A stretch of DNA of 64,000 nt. Source: Candidatus Gastranaerophilales bacterium (GTDB lineage Bacteria > Cyanobacteriota > Vampirovibrionia > Gastranaerophilales > Gastranaerophilaceae). The notes beneath the pieces were generated by a model. It was not told the DNA's origin, made no database searches, and worked only from the letters and a program-made list of their open reading frames with translations. The stretch spans positions 19,189-83,188 of the forward strand of contig CALUPU010000008.1 in NCBI GenBank assembly GCA_944322725.1, written 5' to 3'. Shown here in pieces: positions 7,944 through 16,741 of the stretch (positions are counted from its first letter, which is position 1; each line of letters opens with the position of its first letter). The position numbers and the translations under genes are program-made.

Positions 7944-9899
7944 ATGGAATTAAAAAAATTAGACACTGACCGTGTACAAAACGGGCTGCTTAAAATTGCC
8001 CAAAATCCTGATACTTCTAAAGTATCAAACCCTTATACTACTAAAACTGCTGAAATTAAGGATTTCATCACTGATAAAAATGTAAAGCTTGTTGATGATT
8101 ACCTGAAAAAACTTGACTGGCAGGTTAAAGAAAATTCAAACATGAGTTATTCCATTCAAGGGCTGAACAACTACATCTCATCAGCAATAAGCAAAAACTA
8201 CTGGCTCAATAAAATCTATACTCCGGAGATTAAGCAGGCACATGAAAACGGTGATATACATATCCATGACCTTAATATAATTTCAACTTACTGCGTAGGC
8301 TGGGATTTAAAAGATGTGCTTATGGAAGGATTTACGGGTGTGAATGGCAAAGTTAAGTGCGCACCTCCGAAACATTTCAGAACAGCACTCGGACAAATGG
8401 TAAATTTTCTTTATACAATGCAGGGCGAAGCCGCAGGTGCTCAGGCGTTTTCAAACTTTGATACACTGCTTGCACCTTTTGTAAGATACGACAATCTCAA
8501 CTATGAACAGGTAAAGCAGGCAATGCAGGAGTTTGTTTTTAACCTCAATGTGCCTACACGTACGGGCTTTCAAACTCCGTTTACCAATATTACTATGGAT
8601 ATGACAGTGCCGTCGTATTATGCTGACGCGCCCGTTATCATAGGCGGTGAGTTGATGGAAGAAACATATAAAGACTTCCAGCATGAAATGAACCTTATCA
8701 ACAAAGCCTACTTTGAAGTAATGATGCAGGGGGATTATACGGGTAAAGTATTTACCTTCCCGATTCCGACATACAACATAACAAAAGACTTTGACTGGGA
8801 AAATCCCGAACTTGAAGGATTGTGGGAAATGACGGCAAAATACGGAATCCCTTATTTTTCAAACTTTATCAATTCGGATATGAATCCTGAGGATGCACGT
8901 TCTATGTGCTGCCGTTTAAGAATAGACAACAGAGAACTTGAATACAGAGGCGGAGGACTTTTCGGTTCTAACCCGCTGACGGGTTCTGTCGGCGTTGTTA
9001 CTATCAATTTGCCCAGAATTGCTTATCTTGCAAAATCCTCAAATAACGGCGAAGCTGCATTTTTTCAAATGTTATGCCGTAATATGGAAATAGCAAGAGA
9101 AAGCCTTGAAATAAAAAGAGAGGTAATCGAAGAATATACTGATAAAAACCTCTATCCGTATACAAAATTCTACCTTAGAGACATCAAGGCAAGATACGGT
9201 GTTTACTGGAAAAATCACTTCTCTACAATAGGTCTTGTCGGTATGAACGAAGCCTGTGAAAATCTTCTGGGCAAAGGTATCGCAACTGAAGAAGGCAAAA
9301 CATTTGCTCTCAAGGTAATGGACTATATGCGCAATATGATTTCCAACTTCCAGAAAGAAACAGGTCATAACTACAACCTTGAAGCTACGCCGGCAGAAGG
9401 CACTTCCTACCGTCTTGCAAGGCTGGATAAGCAAAAATTCGATGCAATCAAATGTGCAAATGAAAAAGAATACAGGAATGGTGCAAAACCTTTTTATACA
9501 AACTCAACACAGCTTCCTGTAAACTATACTGACGATATTTTTGAACTTCTGGATAATCAGGACGAACTCCAGACAAAATACACAGGCGGTACTGTTGTAC
9601 ACATTTTTGCAGGAGAAAGGGTTTATGACACTAATGTAGTAAAAAATCTTGTTAAAAAAGTCTGTGAAAATTATAAACTCCCGTACTTTACCTTCTCCCC
9701 GACTTTCAGCATCTGTCCGACACACGGATATGTTGCGGGCGAACACTTTACGTGCCCTGACTGCGGGGAAAGCTGTGAAGTTTTCTCAAGAGTAGTCGGC
9801 TACATCAGCCCTGTTAACCAGTGGAATGAAGGTAAAACAGAAGAGTTTAAACTCAGAAAAACCTTTGATGTCAATGAATGTGTTAAACAGGCAAAATAA
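7944..9899 (+). CDS. nrdD: Anaerobic (class III) ribonucleoside-triphosphate reductase
   Basis: A 651-residue glycyl-radical enzyme that reduces ribonucleotides to deoxyribonucleotides without oxygen or B12. Visible features are NGDIHIHDL near residue 100, the substrate-site Cys region SMCCRLRID, and the zinc-ribbon C-terminus (CPTHG...CPDCG). This leads to the radical loop SRVVGYISPV, with the radical Gly in VVGY. It has no N-terminal ATP-cone, so allosteric activity control by dATP is probably absent. The ATG at 7944 is chosen because AAGGAG lies seven bases before it; the longer frame would start inside the riboswitch. The stop overlaps the nrdG start by one base. Confidence 0.95.
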   Translation: MELKKLDTDRVQNGLLKIAQNPDTSKVSNPYTTKTAEIKDFITDKNVKLVDDYLKKLDWQVKENSNMSYSIQGLNNYISSAISKNYWLNKIYTPEIKQAHENGDIHIHDLNIISTYCVGWDLKDVLMEGFTGVNGKVKCAPPKHFRTALGQMVNFLYTMQGEAAGAQAFSNFDTLLAPFVRYDNLNYEQVKQAMQEFVFNLNVPTRTGFQTPFTNITMDMTVPSYYADAPVIIGGELMEETYKDFQHEMNLINKAYFEVMMQGDYTGKVFTFPIPTYNITKDFDWENPELEGLWEMTAKYGIPYFSNFINSDMNPEDARSMCCRLRIDNRELEYRGGGLFGSNPLTGSVGVVTINLPRIAYLAKSSNNGEAAFFQMLCRNMEIARESLEIKREVIEEYTDKNLYPYTKFYLRDIKARYGVYWKNHFSTIGLVGMNEACENLLGKGIATEEGKTFALKVMDYMRNMISNFQKETGHNYNLEATPAEGTSYRLARLDKQKFDAIKCANEKEYRNGAKPFYTNSTQLPVNYTDDIFELLDNQDELQTKYTGGTVVHIFAGERVYDTNVVKNLVKKVCENYKLPYFTFSPTFSICPTHGYVAGEHFTCPDCGESCEVFSRVVGYISPVNQWNEGKTEEFKLRKTFDVNECVKQAK

Positions 9900-10711
9900 T
9901 GCAGATAGCAGGATTACAAAAATCTTCTTTGCTGGACTACCCGTCTAAAATTGCTGCCGTAGTTTTTACATTTGGCTGTAATTTCAGATGTTCGTATTGT
10001 CACAACCCGAACTTGATTGGTCCGAAAAAATTTCGTGATACACAACAAAGTTGTGTGAACGAAATTTTTGAGCGGCTTATTGAAAAAGTAAGCAGGTGCC
10101 GGCTGCGTTCAGCCGGCGACACCTGTGACACTGGATTAATTACTGCGATTTCATCAGATGTTTTGTTCGATGAAACTGCGGTTTTTGATTTTTTAAAAAC
10201 ACGCACGGGCAAACTGGATGCTGTAGTTGTGTCAGGCGGTGAACCGACTCTGCAAAAAGACCTTGTTTCATTTTTTGAAAAACTCAAAGCAATGGGCTTT
10301 CTTACTAAACTCGATACGAACGGAACAAATACCGATACTGTCAAAGTTCTTGTAGAGCAGGGGCTTGTTGATTATATTGCGATGGATATTAAATCACCGC
10401 TTGAAAAATATTCACAGATAACCTGCAGGAAGATTGATACTCAAAAAATTCATCAAAGCATAAAATATATAATGTCGTGCGGAGTTGATTACGAATTTCG
10501 CACTACAGTTGTACGTTCACAGCTGGATGAAGAAGATTTTGAAAGCATAGGAAAACTTCTCAAAGGTGCAAAAAAGTATTATCTTCAAAAATTTGTAAAT
10601 ACTCACACTCTAAACCCTGATTTTATAAATGAAACAACATATACAGATGAGGAGTTTATGAAAATAAAAGAGATTTTGAACAAATATATTGATACTGTTT
10701 TTGTACGATAA
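9899..10711 (+). CDS. nrdG: Anaerobic RNR-activating radical-SAM protein with an in-frame repeat insertion
   Basis: A 270-residue radical SAM activase that installs the glycyl radical on NrdD. The 4Fe-4S motif is C27-x3-C31-x2-C34 (GCNFRCSYCHNP). SGGEPTLQKD and KLDTNGTN are also typical. Between HNPNLIG and ISSDVLFDE, where relatives have only about 5-10 residues, about 40 extra residues (~42-82) are encoded by a dispersed palindromic repeat (10021-10140). The frame stays open, and all catalytic motifs flank the insertion, so the protein is probably functional with an extra loop. It is coupled to nrdD through TAATG, under the same cobalamin riboswitch. Confidence 0.93.
   Translation: MQIAGLQKSSLLDYPSKIAAVVFTFGCNFRCSYCHNPNLIGPKKFRDTQQSCVNEIFERLIEKVSRCRLRSAGDTCDTGLITAISSDVLFDETAVFDFLKTRTGKLDAVVVSGGEPTLQKDLVSFFEKLKAMGFLTKLDTNGTNTDTVKVLVEQGLVDYIAMDIKSPLEKYSQITCRKIDTQKIHQSIKYIMSCGVDYEFRTTVVRSQLDEEDFESIGKLLKGAKKYYLQKFVNTHTLNPDFINETTYTDEEFMKIKEILNKYIDTVFVR
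10021..10140 (+). repeat. Palindromic repeat, copy A, inside nrdG
   Basis: A 120-bp member of the four-copy family described in this window. Hairpin 1 pairs AAATTTCGT with ACGAAATTT and has an extra inner stem ACACAAC/GTTGTGT. Hairpin 2 pairs CAGGTG with CACCTG and CCGGCTG with CAGCCGG. Compared with copies 16742-16852 and 56180-56290, its loop is eight bases longer and the TGA present in their second loop is TTCA here, which keeps the nrdG frame open. Both stems stay paired although the sequences differ. Confidence 0.88.
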
Positions 10712-10759
10712 ATGTGCTGTTGTTTTGAAAAAATCGTGAATTTATGCTATTTGTTTGTT

Positions 10760-11416
10760 ATGAAAAGATTGAAATTTTTAATTATTCTTGTATTTATAAT
10801 CTTTTTAAACCTGCCTGTGTCGGCGGATGTAATGCCTCATTATACAGGTTCTATAAGCAGGCAGGCAATAGGTTTTTTGCAGGTGCCAAAGAATTTTCAT
10901 CTGTATCTTTACCCGCGTTATGATTCTCAAATAGTAGAGTCAATAAGCTGGACAAACACGGAAGTAAAATACAAAAACCATTCTGCTGAACCTTACAGGC
11001 TTTTTACTGCACAGGTTCAAAACAGAGATTTTGCATTCTGTACTGTAATTGATGAGCAGGATGACTGGTACAAGATTATTTATGACAGAGAAGGTAATAA
11101 ATCAGCGTGGATTAAACCCGACTCTCAGGACAGTTTCTGGGGATTAAAAGATTTTTATTCTTATTACGGCAGGCGTTACGGTCTGTATTATATGAAAAAT
11201 ATAGATTACAGAAAAAGAGGTCTCTATAGCGGTGCGGACAGTGAGTCTCAAAAGATTGACGGATTTACTCTTATTAAATCCATACGTCTTAACAAACTCA
11301 GCGGAAACTGGGCTCTTGTCACAGTAATAGACTTTGACAGCAAGCCTAAAATCGGTTACATACAGTGGCGTGAGTCTGACGGTACAATTATAATTTTCCC
11401 GAGAATCGGACAATAA
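10760..11416 (+). CDS. Exported protein of unknown function
   Basis: A 218-residue protein with a signal peptide (MKRLKFLIILVFIIFLNLPVSA, then DVMPH). The mature part is rich in Tyr and Trp and has two similar segments about 90 residues apart. Each runs from a Tyr-rich strand to a DDWYKIIYD or GNWALVTVID strand, followed by a Trp (SAWIKPDS, IQWRESDG). This resembles tandem SH3b-like barrels, which often bind peptidoglycan, but the match is weak. I start at the ATG at 10760 because it begins the signal peptide; an earlier ATG directly after the nrdG stop (10712) would add 16 residues. Cotranscription with nrdDG is possible. Confidence 0.7.
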   Translation: MKRLKFLIILVFIIFLNLPVSADVMPHYTGSISRQAIGFLQVPKNFHLYLYPRYDSQIVESISWTNTEVKYKNHSAEPYRLFTAQVQNRDFAFCTVIDEQDDWYKIIYDREGNKSAWIKPDSQDSFWGLKDFYSYYGRRYGLYYMKNIDYRKRGLYSGADSESQKIDGFTLIKSIRLNKLSGNWALVTVIDFDSKPKIGYIQWRESDGTIIIFPRIGQ

Positions 11417-11490
11417 TTTTTAAATTCTTTATTCCATTTCATTGTTTGATGTAGAATTGTAATTACTAGGAATAAGAAATGGAGAAAGTT

Positions 11491-12942
11491 ATGACTACTT
11501 TGAATGAAGTTAGAGTAAGAATCGCTCCCTCACCGAGCGGAAATTTGCATATCGGTACTGCAAGAACAGCGTTGTTTAACTACCTTTTTGCGAAGAAAAA
11601 CAACGGCAAATACGTTTTAAGGATTGAAGATACAGACCTTGACCGTTCAAGTCAGGCATATATTGATAATATTTATGACAGTTTAAAAGCTCTCGGACTC
11701 AACTGGGACGAAGGTCCTGATGTTGGCGGCCCTTACGGACCTTATCAGCAATCGGAAAGATTTGATATTTATCCTAAATACGCTCAAAAGCTTATAGAAG
11801 CAGGCTATGCATATGAATGCTTCTGTACACAGGAAGAATTGGACGCTGAAAAAGAGGAATCAATCAAAAACAAAAGACCTCACAAATATTCAGGCAAGTG
11901 CAGACATTTGTCAGAAGAAGAAAAAGAAAAATTAAGAGCCGAAGGCAGAAAACCTTCAATCAGATTCCATGTTCCCGAAGGTGAAACAAACTTTGACGAT
12001 CTTGTAAAAGGCCATCTGCACTTTGACAACGCATTAATCGGCGATTTTGTAATCATGAAATCAAACGGCACACCCACATACAACTTTGCGGTTGTAATAG
12101 ATGATATGGAAATGAAAATTTCTCACATCATCCGCGGCGAAGACCACATCTCAAACACTGCAAAACAAATCATGATTTACGAAGCACTGGGTGCAGAAAT
12201 CCCTAAATTCGGCCACCTTGGCATGATTCTGGCACCGGATAGAAGTAAACTCTCAAAAAGACACGGTGCTACTGCGGTTTCTGAATTCGTAGAAAAAGGC
12301 TACTTAACAGAAGCACTTGTAAACTTTGTAGCTTTGTTAGGCTGGTCTCCTTCTGACGGACATGAAATCAAAACCCTTGATGAAATCGCAGCAGATTTTA
12401 GAATCGGCGAAGTGTCATCATCCAACTCTATTTTTGAATACGACAAACTCAACTGGATGAACGGTCAGTACATCAAAAAAATGGATCTTGCAAAATTAAC
12501 ACAGCTCGTTAAACCATACCTTGCATGCTACGATTTGAGCGAGTATACGGAAGAACAACTCCAAAAAATCGTTGAAATTACAAGAGAGCCAATTACAATT
12601 CTGTCGGAATTGACAAATGACACAAAATACTTCTTTGGAAAAGATGTGGAAGTAGAACCTGAAGTACAGGAAAAAATTCTTAACGGTGAAGTTGCCAAAA
12701 AAGTGCTTCCATACGTTATTGAAAACGAACTGGACAAATGGGACTTTGATGACGAAGAAAAACTCCACGAACAGCTCGCTGATTTGAGAACATACTTTAA
12801 AGAGCAGGGCATAAAACCCAAAGAAACAATGTGGGCAATCAGAGCTGCAGTTACAGGCAGAACCCACGGCGCAGACATGGTTGCAACACTGCTTCTGCTC
12901 GGTAAAGACAGAGTTGTGAAAAGAATCAAAGCGGCTGTGTAA
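11491..12942 (+). CDS. gltX: Glutamyl-tRNA synthetase
   Basis: A ~483-residue class I synthetase that charges tRNA-Glu (and possibly tRNA-Gln, if a GatCAB amidotransferase exists). The HIGH motif reads PSPSGNLHIGTARTALFN, the ATP-site KMSKS counterpart reads SKLSKRHGA, and RIEDTDLDRS is the conserved GluRS segment. The ATG at 11491 has GGAG six bases before it; an in-frame ATG at 11479 (AGGA upstream) would add MEKV. The length fits the family. It stands alone between an unknown exported protein and a repeat-rich gap. Confidence 0.96.
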   Translation: MTTLNEVRVRIAPSPSGNLHIGTARTALFNYLFAKKNNGKYVLRIEDTDLDRSSQAYIDNIYDSLKALGLNWDEGPDVGGPYGPYQQSERFDIYPKYAQKLIEAGYAYECFCTQEELDAEKEESIKNKRPHKYSGKCRHLSEEEKEKLRAEGRKPSIRFHVPEGETNFDDLVKGHLHFDNALIGDFVIMKSNGTPTYNFAVVIDDMEMKISHIIRGEDHISNTAKQIMIYEALGAEIPKFGHLGMILAPDRSKLSKRHGATAVSEFVEKGYLTEALVNFVALLGWSPSDGHEIKTLDEIAADFRIGEVSSSNSIFEYDKLNWMNGQYIKKMDLAKLTQLVKPYLACYDLSEYTEEQLQKIVEITREPITILSELTNDTKYFFGKDVEVEPEVQEKILNGEVAKKVLPYVIENELDKWDFDDEEKLHEQLADLRTYFKEQGIKPKETMWAIRAAVTGRTHGADMVATLLLLGKDRVVKRIKAAV

Positions 12943-13292
12943 AGTATTTTTGCAAGGCAAGGTTTCCTTGCACGTCGTAAGGAGTAAGACGGCTTTGCCG
13001 TTGTAGTTATTGTTAGAAACAGTTATGTTTTAAGGTAATTTTTACAGCAGCTGGTCGCTGAAAAATTACTGAAAAAACATTTTACTGTTTCTTTTGATAG
13101 CGTCAGTTTTCTTTTCTTTGGTTCGTTTCTTTTCTTTTGCCACGCAACTCAAAAGAAAAGAAATGAACGTAAAAAAAGATTAACTATGCAAGTTAGTTAG
13201 ATTTTCAATATGGCTATATCATTGTAAAATTCAATGTTTAATGCTTCAGAATGACTTATTAATTAAAACTTCAATACTATATAAATATACTT
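12943..13292. repeat. 350-bp gap with large imperfect hairpins
   Basis: I see no gene here. Just after gltX a GCAAGG/CCTTGC hairpin and a GACGGC/GCCGTT hairpin lie at ~12951-13003. A 76-bp imperfect palindrome follows at 13016-13091: outer GAAACAGT/ACTGTTTC, middle GTTTT/AAAAC, inner GTAATTTTT/AAAAATTAC and CAGC/GCTG. A third inverted repeat has 19-bp arms at 13121-13139 and 13150-13168 (TTTCTTTTCTTTTG/CAAAAGAAAAGAAA). The last 100 bp before bioG is plain AT-rich sequence. Confidence 0.6.
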
Positions 13293-13946
13293 ATGAAACT
13301 ACATTTAGAAAAAAACAACAGCGAAAATTTAATTTTATTCTTTTGCGGATGGGGAATGGATGAAAATCCGTTTTCCATTCTCAATAATACGTCCGATGTT
13401 TTGTACGTTTATGACTACACAACACCGGAATTTCCCGATTTTGATTTTTCTGGGTACAAAAAAGTTGACCTGCTGGCGTTTTCATACGGAGTTTATGCAT
13501 CCGGTATTGCCAACCTCAGCAATGTAAAATTGAACTCGCGAACAGCAATAAACGGAACGCTTATACCGGTAGATGACAAGCTGGGAGTGCCTTTAAGACA
13601 GTTTGAGTTAACGGAGAAAATGGATTCAGAAACAGTGGTGAAATTTCGTCAGAGACTGTTTGGCGGAGAAAAAGCTTCTGAACATTTTGAAATCTTTGAA
13701 GAAAATCTTCCTCAAAGAAGTGCAAAAAGCTGTACAGAGGAACTCATCGGGATGAAAAAGTATGTGCCTGTATTTCCTATGCCGCAGTGTAAGTTTGATA
13801 AAGTCTATATTGCAAAACATGACAGATGTGTACCGACCCGCAATCAGTTAAACTTCTGGCAAAAACAGAATTTCTCAAATATAATAGAACTCGAGACCGG
13901 TCATTTCCCGTTCTATAATTATCAATCGTTAGAAGAATTGTTATAA
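13293..13946 (+). CDS. bioG: Pimeloyl-ACP methyl ester esterase (BioG type)
   Basis: A 217-residue alpha/beta hydrolase of the DUF452/BioG family. It removes the methyl ester from pimeloyl-ACP methyl ester, ending the disguised fatty-acid route to biotin. The start LILFFCGWGMDENPF is the BioG oxyanion region. The nucleophile is Ser64 in LAFSYGVYA, and the His of the triad is near the C-terminus in ETGHFPF. It lies three bases before bioC, and the pair would open and close pimelate synthesis. No other bio genes are in the window, so bioFADB must lie elsewhere if present. Confidence 0.88.
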   Translation: MKLHLEKNNSENLILFFCGWGMDENPFSILNNTSDVLYVYDYTTPEFPDFDFSGYKKVDLLAFSYGVYASGIANLSNVKLNSRTAINGTLIPVDDKLGVPLRQFELTEKMDSETVVKFRQRLFGGEKASEHFEIFEENLPQRSAKSCTEELIGMKKYVPVFPMPQCKFDKVYIAKHDRCVPTRNQLNFWQKQNFSNIIELETGHFPFYNYQSLEELL

Positions 13947-13949
13947 ATA

Positions 13950-14696
13950 ATGATAAACAAAGATTTAGTAAAATTCAGATTTCAAAAAAGCATAAACACA
14001 TATGACAACTCTGCTGTGATACAGAAAGAGATGGCTTTTTCATTGATTGAAAAAATTCTGAATACATGCGGTGATTCGTTTGACAAAGTGTTTGAATTTG
14101 GTGCGGGAACCGGGTTTCTGTCCAAAAATATTCTGAATCGTATAAAATTTAAAGAGTATTATGCAAATGATATTATTGAAGAATCCGAGTTTTGTATAAA
14201 AAATATTATCAATGATGTTAAGTTTCTTGCAGGTGATATTGAAAAAATAGAATTGGATGAAAAATTTAATCTTGTCCTTTCCAATGCTGTTATGCAGTGG
14301 ATTACGGATACTGATGAACTGCTTTTAAAAATAAGAAAAAATCTTGCGCAGGAAGGGTGGTTTGCATTTACGACTTTTGGAGAACAGAATTATAAAGAGA
14401 TAAAAGAGACTACGGGAGTTGCTCTTGATTATTTGAAAGCAGAGACATTAAAAGAGAAATGCTCTCGTGATTTTGAAATTGTATATTTTGAAGAAAATCT
14501 GCAGACATTATATTTTGATACCCCGCTGGATGTTTTGAAGCACATAAAATATTCGGGTACAAACGGAATAAAAACATTGAACTGGACAGTTTCCAAACTC
14601 AAAAAATTTGAAGAGTATTATAAGGAATGTTTTGGTGCAGGCAGCAAGGTGTCTTTGACTTACAATCCGATTTATGTGATTTTAAAAGCCCTGTAG
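13950..14696 (+). CDS. bioC: Malonyl-ACP O-methyltransferase
   Basis: A 248-residue SAM-dependent methyltransferase. Motif I reads KVFEFGAGTGFLSKNIL, a second acidic turn reads YANDIIEES, and LVLSNAVMQWITD is the BioC-type motif (SNxxxQW). The N-terminal RFQKSINTYDNSAVIQKEMA is also typical of BioC. It methylates malonyl-ACP so that fatty-acid synthesis can extend it into pimeloyl ester. Together with the adjacent bioG it makes a complete pimeloyl-ACP start/stop module. Confidence 0.9.
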   Translation: MINKDLVKFRFQKSINTYDNSAVIQKEMAFSLIEKILNTCGDSFDKVFEFGAGTGFLSKNILNRIKFKEYYANDIIEESEFCIKNIINDVKFLAGDIEKIELDEKFNLVLSNAVMQWITDTDELLLKIRKNLAQEGWFAFTTFGEQNYKEIKETTGVALDYLKAETLKEKCSRDFEIVYFEENLQTLYFDTPLDVLKHIKYSGTNGIKTLNWTVSKLKKFEEYYKECFGAGSKVSLTYNPIYVILKAL

Positions 14697-14818
14697 GACG
14701 CTTATTCAGACACATATATTGAAAAATTAAACCTTTGTGAAAAGACGTACAGAAAATTACTTAAACAAGTGTCAGATAACTCGGGCTTTTTAAGTTTATA
14801 GCATGATACAATATAACC

Positions 14819-15790
14819 ATGCTCTATTTTTATCACGGACAGGAAGATTACAATATCGAACTTGAACTTCAAAAACTCAGGTCAAAAGTTGTGGATAAAT
14901 CTTTTGAATCAACCAATTACCGCGTGTATGACAATCCTAAATTTCCTGAACTTATGGATGTTCTTCGCACGCCATCGTTGATGTTTGGCAATGTACTTGC
15001 CGTGATTAACTGTGAAAAATATTTTTTTGATACAAAGGGCAAAGTAAATTTTGACGACAAAGAATTAAAGCAGATAGAAGAAACACTTCAAACAATGCCG
15101 GAGTCGCTTCATATTGCTTTTGTATGCAGGATTGAGCGAGAAAGCACAAAAAAAATAGATACAAGAAGAAAAATTTTTAAAATCTTTTCAAAATATGCTT
15201 CCGTAACCGAGTTTCCGGAATTTAAGCCATATCAAAAAGAACTTGCCGCATGGATACAAAAACAGGTTAAGAAAAAAGACCTTATTATGTCATATGATAC
15301 AGTTCAGTTTTTTATTGAACGTCTTGGCACAAACCTGCGTGTTATTGATAACGAACTCGAGAAATTAAAACTGGCTGTTTATCCTGAGAAAATGGTTAAA
15401 AAAGAGCATATACAGAATATCTGTACTTCTACGGAAGATATTTTTGTCCTGACGGATTATATTCTAAAAGGGCAAAAGGATATGGCGCTTCTCGAGTTTA
15501 ATAAACTCTGCACAAACAAGCATTATCTTGAGATTCTGGCTGTTTTGCAGACTAATTTTTCCAGACTTGCAGCAATAAAAGTCGATTCTGTGGATAAGAA
15601 TTCTTTTGAAATTGCTTCCAAACATCGTATGAACGAGTTTATTGTAAAAAAACAGCTGGAAAAACTGCGTAATGTGCCAATGGACAGGATTATAAAAATA
15701 AGAAAAAATCTTCTGGAGGCTGAATACAGAGTAAAAACAGGCGAGATGGCTTTTTATGAACTGCCTGTAGAACTGGGGATTCTGGGGTAG
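14819..15790 (+). CDS. holA: DNA polymerase III delta subunit
   Basis: A 323-residue clamp-loader wrench subunit that opens the beta clamp. It shows the HolA pattern: an N-terminal YFYHGQEDYNIELELQKLR stretch, KPYQKELAAWIQKQVKKK in the lid region, FFIERLGTNLRVIDNELEKL, and a C-terminal collar (KKQLEKLRNVPMDRIIKI...LEAEYRVKTGE). No good ribosome binding site is visible before the ATG. It sits two bases upstream of the delta-prime gene, an arrangement that would make both clamp-loader arms together. Confidence 0.9.
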   Translation: MLYFYHGQEDYNIELELQKLRSKVVDKSFESTNYRVYDNPKFPELMDVLRTPSLMFGNVLAVINCEKYFFDTKGKVNFDDKELKQIEETLQTMPESLHIAFVCRIERESTKKIDTRRKIFKIFSKYASVTEFPEFKPYQKELAAWIQKQVKKKDLIMSYDTVQFFIERLGTNLRVIDNELEKLKLAVYPEKMVKKEHIQNICTSTEDIFVLTDYILKGQKDMALLEFNKLCTNKHYLEILAVLQTNFSRLAAIKVDSVDKNSFEIASKHRMNEFIVKKQLEKLRNVPMDRIIKIRKNLLEAEYRVKTGEMAFYELPVELGILG

Positions 15791-15792
15791 AT

Positions 15793-16737
15793 ATGTTTCA
15801 TCCGGTATTAAAAAGAAAATTTGAATATTTTACAAACTATTTTGAAACTGCTTTCAAAAATGATAAACGCAGTTTTGCCCAGTCACTTGTGCTCTACGGA
15901 CAGGATATAACCGCTCAGTATTATCTGGCAATGGAGATAGCAAGACAGCTTAACTGTATGAAAACAGGTGCACCTGACTGTGATTGTATCAACTGCAGCT
16001 GGATTCGCAGCAGCCAGCACCCTGCTGTTTTGACTATATCAAAAAACGATAACAAACCCTCTGATGACACATCAAGCAAGGTTATTTCTATTAAACAGAC
16101 TCTTATGATAAATAACAGTCTGATTAATTCCTCAGATTATTACAGGGTGTTTATTTTCACGGATTCTGACATCGGTGAAATGACGGAAATAGAAAAAAAG
16201 CATGCAGATGAGTTTTCTGATTTAAATTTTAAATTCCCGCAGGAAAACTGGATACCAAGACCGCTAAACAGAGATGTTCTTATTGAAGCTTCTGCAAATT
16301 CTTTGCTGAAATCAATTGAAGAACCGCCGGAGCGCACTCTGTTTTTGTTTTTGACAGAGGATAAAGAAGATATTATTGAGACTATAATTTCTCGCTCTCA
16401 GAGTTTTTATATACCTGCATTTAACGCACAGCGCTATGATACGGAGTTTTTGACGGGAGTGATGGCAGATTATCCTGCAATCAAAAAAGTCAATGTGCTC
16501 AATACTGCAAATGCTCTTATATCTGCAATGCAGGAAAAGAATTATAAACCCGAATATGTGCTTGACTGTATGGAGTTTTATCTGGCTGAGATGATAAAGC
16601 GAAATCTTGAGAATAAAATACTCGTACAAAAAATTAGAAAAGACATTCTTTCTATTCAGCATTCAAAAAAACAGATAGAGGCATATATCAAGCCTCAGCT
16701 GGTATTTGAGGATTTGTTGTTTAGCTTTGCAGGTTAA
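15793..16737 (+). CDS. holB: DNA polymerase III delta-prime-like subunit
   Basis: A 314-residue AAA+-like clamp-loader subunit. The P-loop position is degenerate (LYGQDITAQYYLAM), as expected for delta-prime, which does not bind ATP. A Cys cluster, C-x10-C-x1-C-x2-C (NCMKTGAPDCDCINCSW), matches the zinc module. ANSLLKSIEEPPERTLFLFLT and ETIISRSQSF are the sensor/SRC-like region. It is cotranscribed with holA. A palindromic repeat begins four bases after its stop codon. Confidence 0.88.
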   Translation: MFHPVLKRKFEYFTNYFETAFKNDKRSFAQSLVLYGQDITAQYYLAMEIARQLNCMKTGAPDCDCINCSWIRSSQHPAVLTISKNDNKPSDDTSSKVISIKQTLMINNSLINSSDYYRVFIFTDSDIGEMTEIEKKHADEFSDLNFKFPQENWIPRPLNRDVLIEASANSLLKSIEEPPERTLFLFLTEDKEDIIETIISRSQSFYIPAFNAQRYDTEFLTGVMADYPAIKKVNVLNTANALISAMQEKNYKPEYVLDCMEFYLAEMIKRNLENKILVQKIRKDILSIQHSKKQIEAYIKPQLVFEDLLFSFAG

Positions 16738-16741
16738 TTTG

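Noticed and set aside
9899..10711. nrdG as a pseudogene because of the inserted repeat
   Set aside because: The frame is open, all radical-SAM motifs are intact on both sides, and the stops present in sister repeats are absent here.
12496..12960. Minus-strand frames across the end of gltX
   Set aside because: They are Cys/Phe- or Ser-rich shadows of the gltX reading frame, with no start signals.
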